Both the position numbers and the translations under genes were made by a program. Below the pieces are notes generated by a model. That model was not told where the DNA came from, made no database searches, and saw nothing but the letters and a program-made list of their open reading frames with translations. From Neptuniibacter sp. (GTDB taxonomy: Bacteria > Pseudomonadota > Gammaproteobacteria > Pseudomonadales > Balneatricaceae), in contig JASBRM010000130.1 in the NCBI GenBank assembly GCA_030149405.1, positions 1-6,290 on the forward strand: DNA of 6,290 nucleotides, given 5' to 3'. This document shows, one piece after another, positions 5,401 through 6,290 of the stretch. Position 1 is the first letter of the stretch. Every line of letters starts with the position of its first letter.

Positions 5401-5976
5401 TTAATTTCTTGCTTCAGCTTCTTGTTTACGTTGTCTTGCCTGACTTTCAAATATCTGGCGGGCAAGGATCATACGGCAGTTTTCAGGCATTTGCACAAAC
5501 TCTGCGCTGGTTTGAAAGCGACCGTCGGCTTGAGGTGTGCTGCGCAAACAGGTTGCATACAGAATTAGGCCAACACAAGAATCCGGGAAAACCAGCTTCA
5601 TTGAGAAATAAGCGCCGGCTGTGTACTGAGCATCTGAAGTGAACTGCAAACCGCCTTCAGAGATATTTACTTCCTGAATGGCTGCATGACTGACGGTCAT
5701 CTCCTCTGATGCAATTGCCTGAGCAATACGTTCAATTTTCTCGTTGATGATATTTAAAACTGAGGCAAGAGTAGGATCTTTTTCCGTAACCTTTCGCATG
5801 AGTTGAGCATTTGCGGAGTCCATTTGCTGAAGCTCACTGAGTAACAGGAAATTAGGCGAGACACCAAATTGGCTGGGTTTAGGATGATCGCTGATTTCTG
5901 ATTCTGAAATAACCTTAAGTTCCAGAGAAATGTGTTGGTCAATTCGAAAAAACTGGCGGCGATCCTGATCCTGCAT
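5401..5976 (-). CDS. PilZ-domain c-di-GMP receptor with a helical insert
   Basis: This is a cytoplasmic protein of 191 residues with the two c-di-GMP binding signatures of PilZ domains. One is an arginine motif at the very N-terminus (DRRQFFR, RRxxxR at 6-11). The other is N-x-S-x-x-G at 104-109 (VNISEGGLQF). The strands after it (AYFSMKLVF, VGLILYATCL, FQTSAEFVQM) and the closing helix (about 164-190) complete the beta-barrel. In compact PilZ domains the two motifs are some 25-35 residues apart; here about 90 residues lie between them, and about 45-90 looks helical (LLLSELQQMD to IAQAIASEE). It is probably a stand-alone effector that reports c-di-GMP to an unknown target, perhaps oligomerising through the insert. 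An AAGAGG ribosome site lies six bases before the ATG. The small membrane protein gene follows by 11 bases, and lolC/E diverges upstream. Confidence 0.88.
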   Translation of the reverse strand: MQDQDRRQFFRIDQHISLELKVISESEISDHPKPSQFGVSPNFLLLSELQQMDSANAQLMRKVTEKDPTLASVLNIINEKIERIAQAIASEEMTVSHAAIQEVNISEGGLQFTSDAQYTAGAYFSMKLVFPDSCVGLILYATCLRSTPQADGRFQTSAEFVQMPENCRMILARQIFESQARQRKQEAEARN

Positions 5977-6061
5977 TTTCTGCCTCTTAATCTGAGTGTT
6001 GGTTCCTTATAAGTAGCCTGAGTATAACCAAGATATAAAAATATAGAAGTGGATACAGGGT

Positions 6062-6089
6062 GTAATAATCTGCCTGCGGTACTTTTCAA
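6062..6089 (-). promoter_or_regulatory. Candidate promoter of the PilZ / membrane protein unit
   Basis: On the minus strand TTGAAA (plus 6084-6089, five of six to the -35 consensus) is followed after 16 bases by TATTAC (plus 6062-6067, four of six to the -10 consensus). The leader would be about 80 bases. The -35 box lies inside direct-repeat copy 2. The same TTGAAA in copy 1 has no matching -10 box, so the repeat as such is not simply a promoter. Confidence 0.35.
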
Positions 6090-6125
6090 TAACCTCAAAG
6101 AAAAAAGCATATTCAGCTTTTATTA
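6083..6125. repeat. Direct repeat, copy 2 (between pilZ-domain gene and lolC/E)
   Basis: TTTTCAATAACC (6083-6094), 14 variable bases, then ATATTCAGCTTTTATTA (6109-6125), matching copy 1 at 4963-5000 in sequence, order and orientation. The copies are about 1.1 kb apart and the two-gene PilZ unit lies exactly between them. Confidence 0.7.
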
Positions 6126-6158
6126 GGGTTAATTCAAATATTGTAATTAATTGTTATT

Positions 6159-6187
6159 TTTACTCATTCTGCTTTCTATGCTTTAAT
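6159..6187 (+). promoter_or_regulatory. Candidate promoter of lolC/E, possibly giving a leaderless mRNA
   Basis: TTTACT (6159-6164, four of six to -35) and TTTAAT (6182-6187, five of six to -10) are 17 bases apart. Transcription would start at or next to the lolC/E ATG at 6195. The bases before this ATG (AATCGCCGCC) have no Shine-Dalgarno match, which fits a leaderless start but could also mean the real promoter lies further upstream. Confidence 0.3.
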
Positions 6188-6194
6188 CGCCGCC

Positions 6195-6290
6195 ATGTTT
6201 AAACCCTTATCCATCTTTATTGGATTGCGCTATACCGCTGCAAAGCGAAGCAACCATTTCATTTCATTTATCTCTCTGGCATCTATGTTA
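6195..6290 (+). CDS. LolC/LolE family lipoprotein-releasing ABC permease, N-terminal 32 codons (cut by right edge)
   Basis: The frame runs open to the window end. Its first residues, MFKPLSIFIGLRYTAAKR followed by SNHFISFISLASML, match the conserved N-terminus of the LolC/LolE permeases: FIGLRY, then a basic AKR segment, then the entry to the first membrane helix. In the LolCDE complex of the inner membrane these subunits extract outer-membrane lipoproteins for transfer to LolA, powered by the LolD ATPase. Whether this is LolC, LolE or a single fused-role LolF-type subunit cannot be told from 32 residues. lolD would be expected just downstream. No Shine-Dalgarno sequence precedes the ATG; the start is chosen by N-terminal family match. 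Confidence 0.85.
   Translation, partial: MFKPLSIFIGLRYTAAKRSNHFISFISLASML

Larger units (their letters stand above)
5983..6194. other. Intergenic region between divergent pilZ-domain gene and lolC/E
   Basis: This A+T-rich spacer of about 210 bases must carry promoters for both sides. Nearest the PilZ gene is its ribosome site (AAGAGG, plus 5983-5988). Several -10-like boxes occur on the minus strand (TATAAG at plus 6006-6011, TATACT at plus 6021-6026), none with a good -35 box at the right distance. The best-spaced minus-strand pair lies in the direct repeat and is listed separately. No RNA gene, riboswitch or terminator is evident. Confidence 0.5.

Noticed and set aside
5754..6110. A 118-codon minus-strand frame overlapping the start of the PilZ gene
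   Set aside because: It runs in another frame through the PilZ coding start and the A+T-rich spacer. The PilZ frame has clear motifs and a ribosome site, and this one has neither.
4963..6125. The two direct repeats as ends of an insertion sequence or transposon
   Set aside because: No transposase or recombinase lies between them, they are direct and not inverted, and no target-site duplication is visible.

Overview
The window looks like ordinary chromosome from a Gram-negative gammaproteobacterium of moderate G+C content. RoxA/YcfD, TrmJ, a YcbB-type L,D-transpeptidase followed by MepK/YcbK, and the start of a LolC/LolE lipoprotein-release permease all belong to that group. A marine Oceanospirillales- or Alteromonadales-like source is a guess from the general look of the proteins. 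I see no rRNA, tRNA, CRISPR array, transposase or integrase.

Layout. (1) Bases 1-672, plus strand: the C-terminal half of a membrane-anchored GGDEF diguanylate cyclase, cut by the left edge. (2) Bases 690-2848, minus strand: a compact operon trmJ - 82-aa unknown protein - roxA. It couples a tRNA 2'-O-methyltransferase with a ribosomal protein uL16 arginine hydroxylase, and it has a good promoter candidate overlain by an inverted repeat. (3) Bases 2958-4878, minus strand: a cell-wall pair, a YcbB-like L,D-transpeptidase followed by the Tat-exported endopeptidase MepK. One enzyme makes 3-3 peptidoglycan crosslinks and the other can cut them. (4) Bases 5078-5976, minus strand: a two-gene unit, a PilZ c-di-GMP receptor and a small two-helix membrane protein. 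A roughly 40-bp direct repeat brackets the unit, and a 13-bp tandem repeat lies at its downstream end. (5) Bases 6195-6290, plus strand: the first 32 codons of a LolC/LolE family permease, divergent from the PilZ gene.

How the genes fit together. The trmJ-roxA operon concerns modification of the translation machinery. The ldt-mepK pair concerns peptidoglycan remodelling, and lolC/E concerns outer-membrane lipoprotein traffic. The window holds both a c-di-GMP synthase and a c-di-GMP receptor, but they are about 4.7 kb apart and not in one operon. Every stretch without a gene is shorter than 300 bases; the longest are 4879-5077 and 5977-6194, and both are described below. I found no convincing new multi-gene system. 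The points most worth a second look are the paired repeats around the PilZ unit, the unknown 82-aa protein between two translation-modification enzymes, the shortened L,D-transpeptidase, and the inverted repeat on the trmJ promoter.
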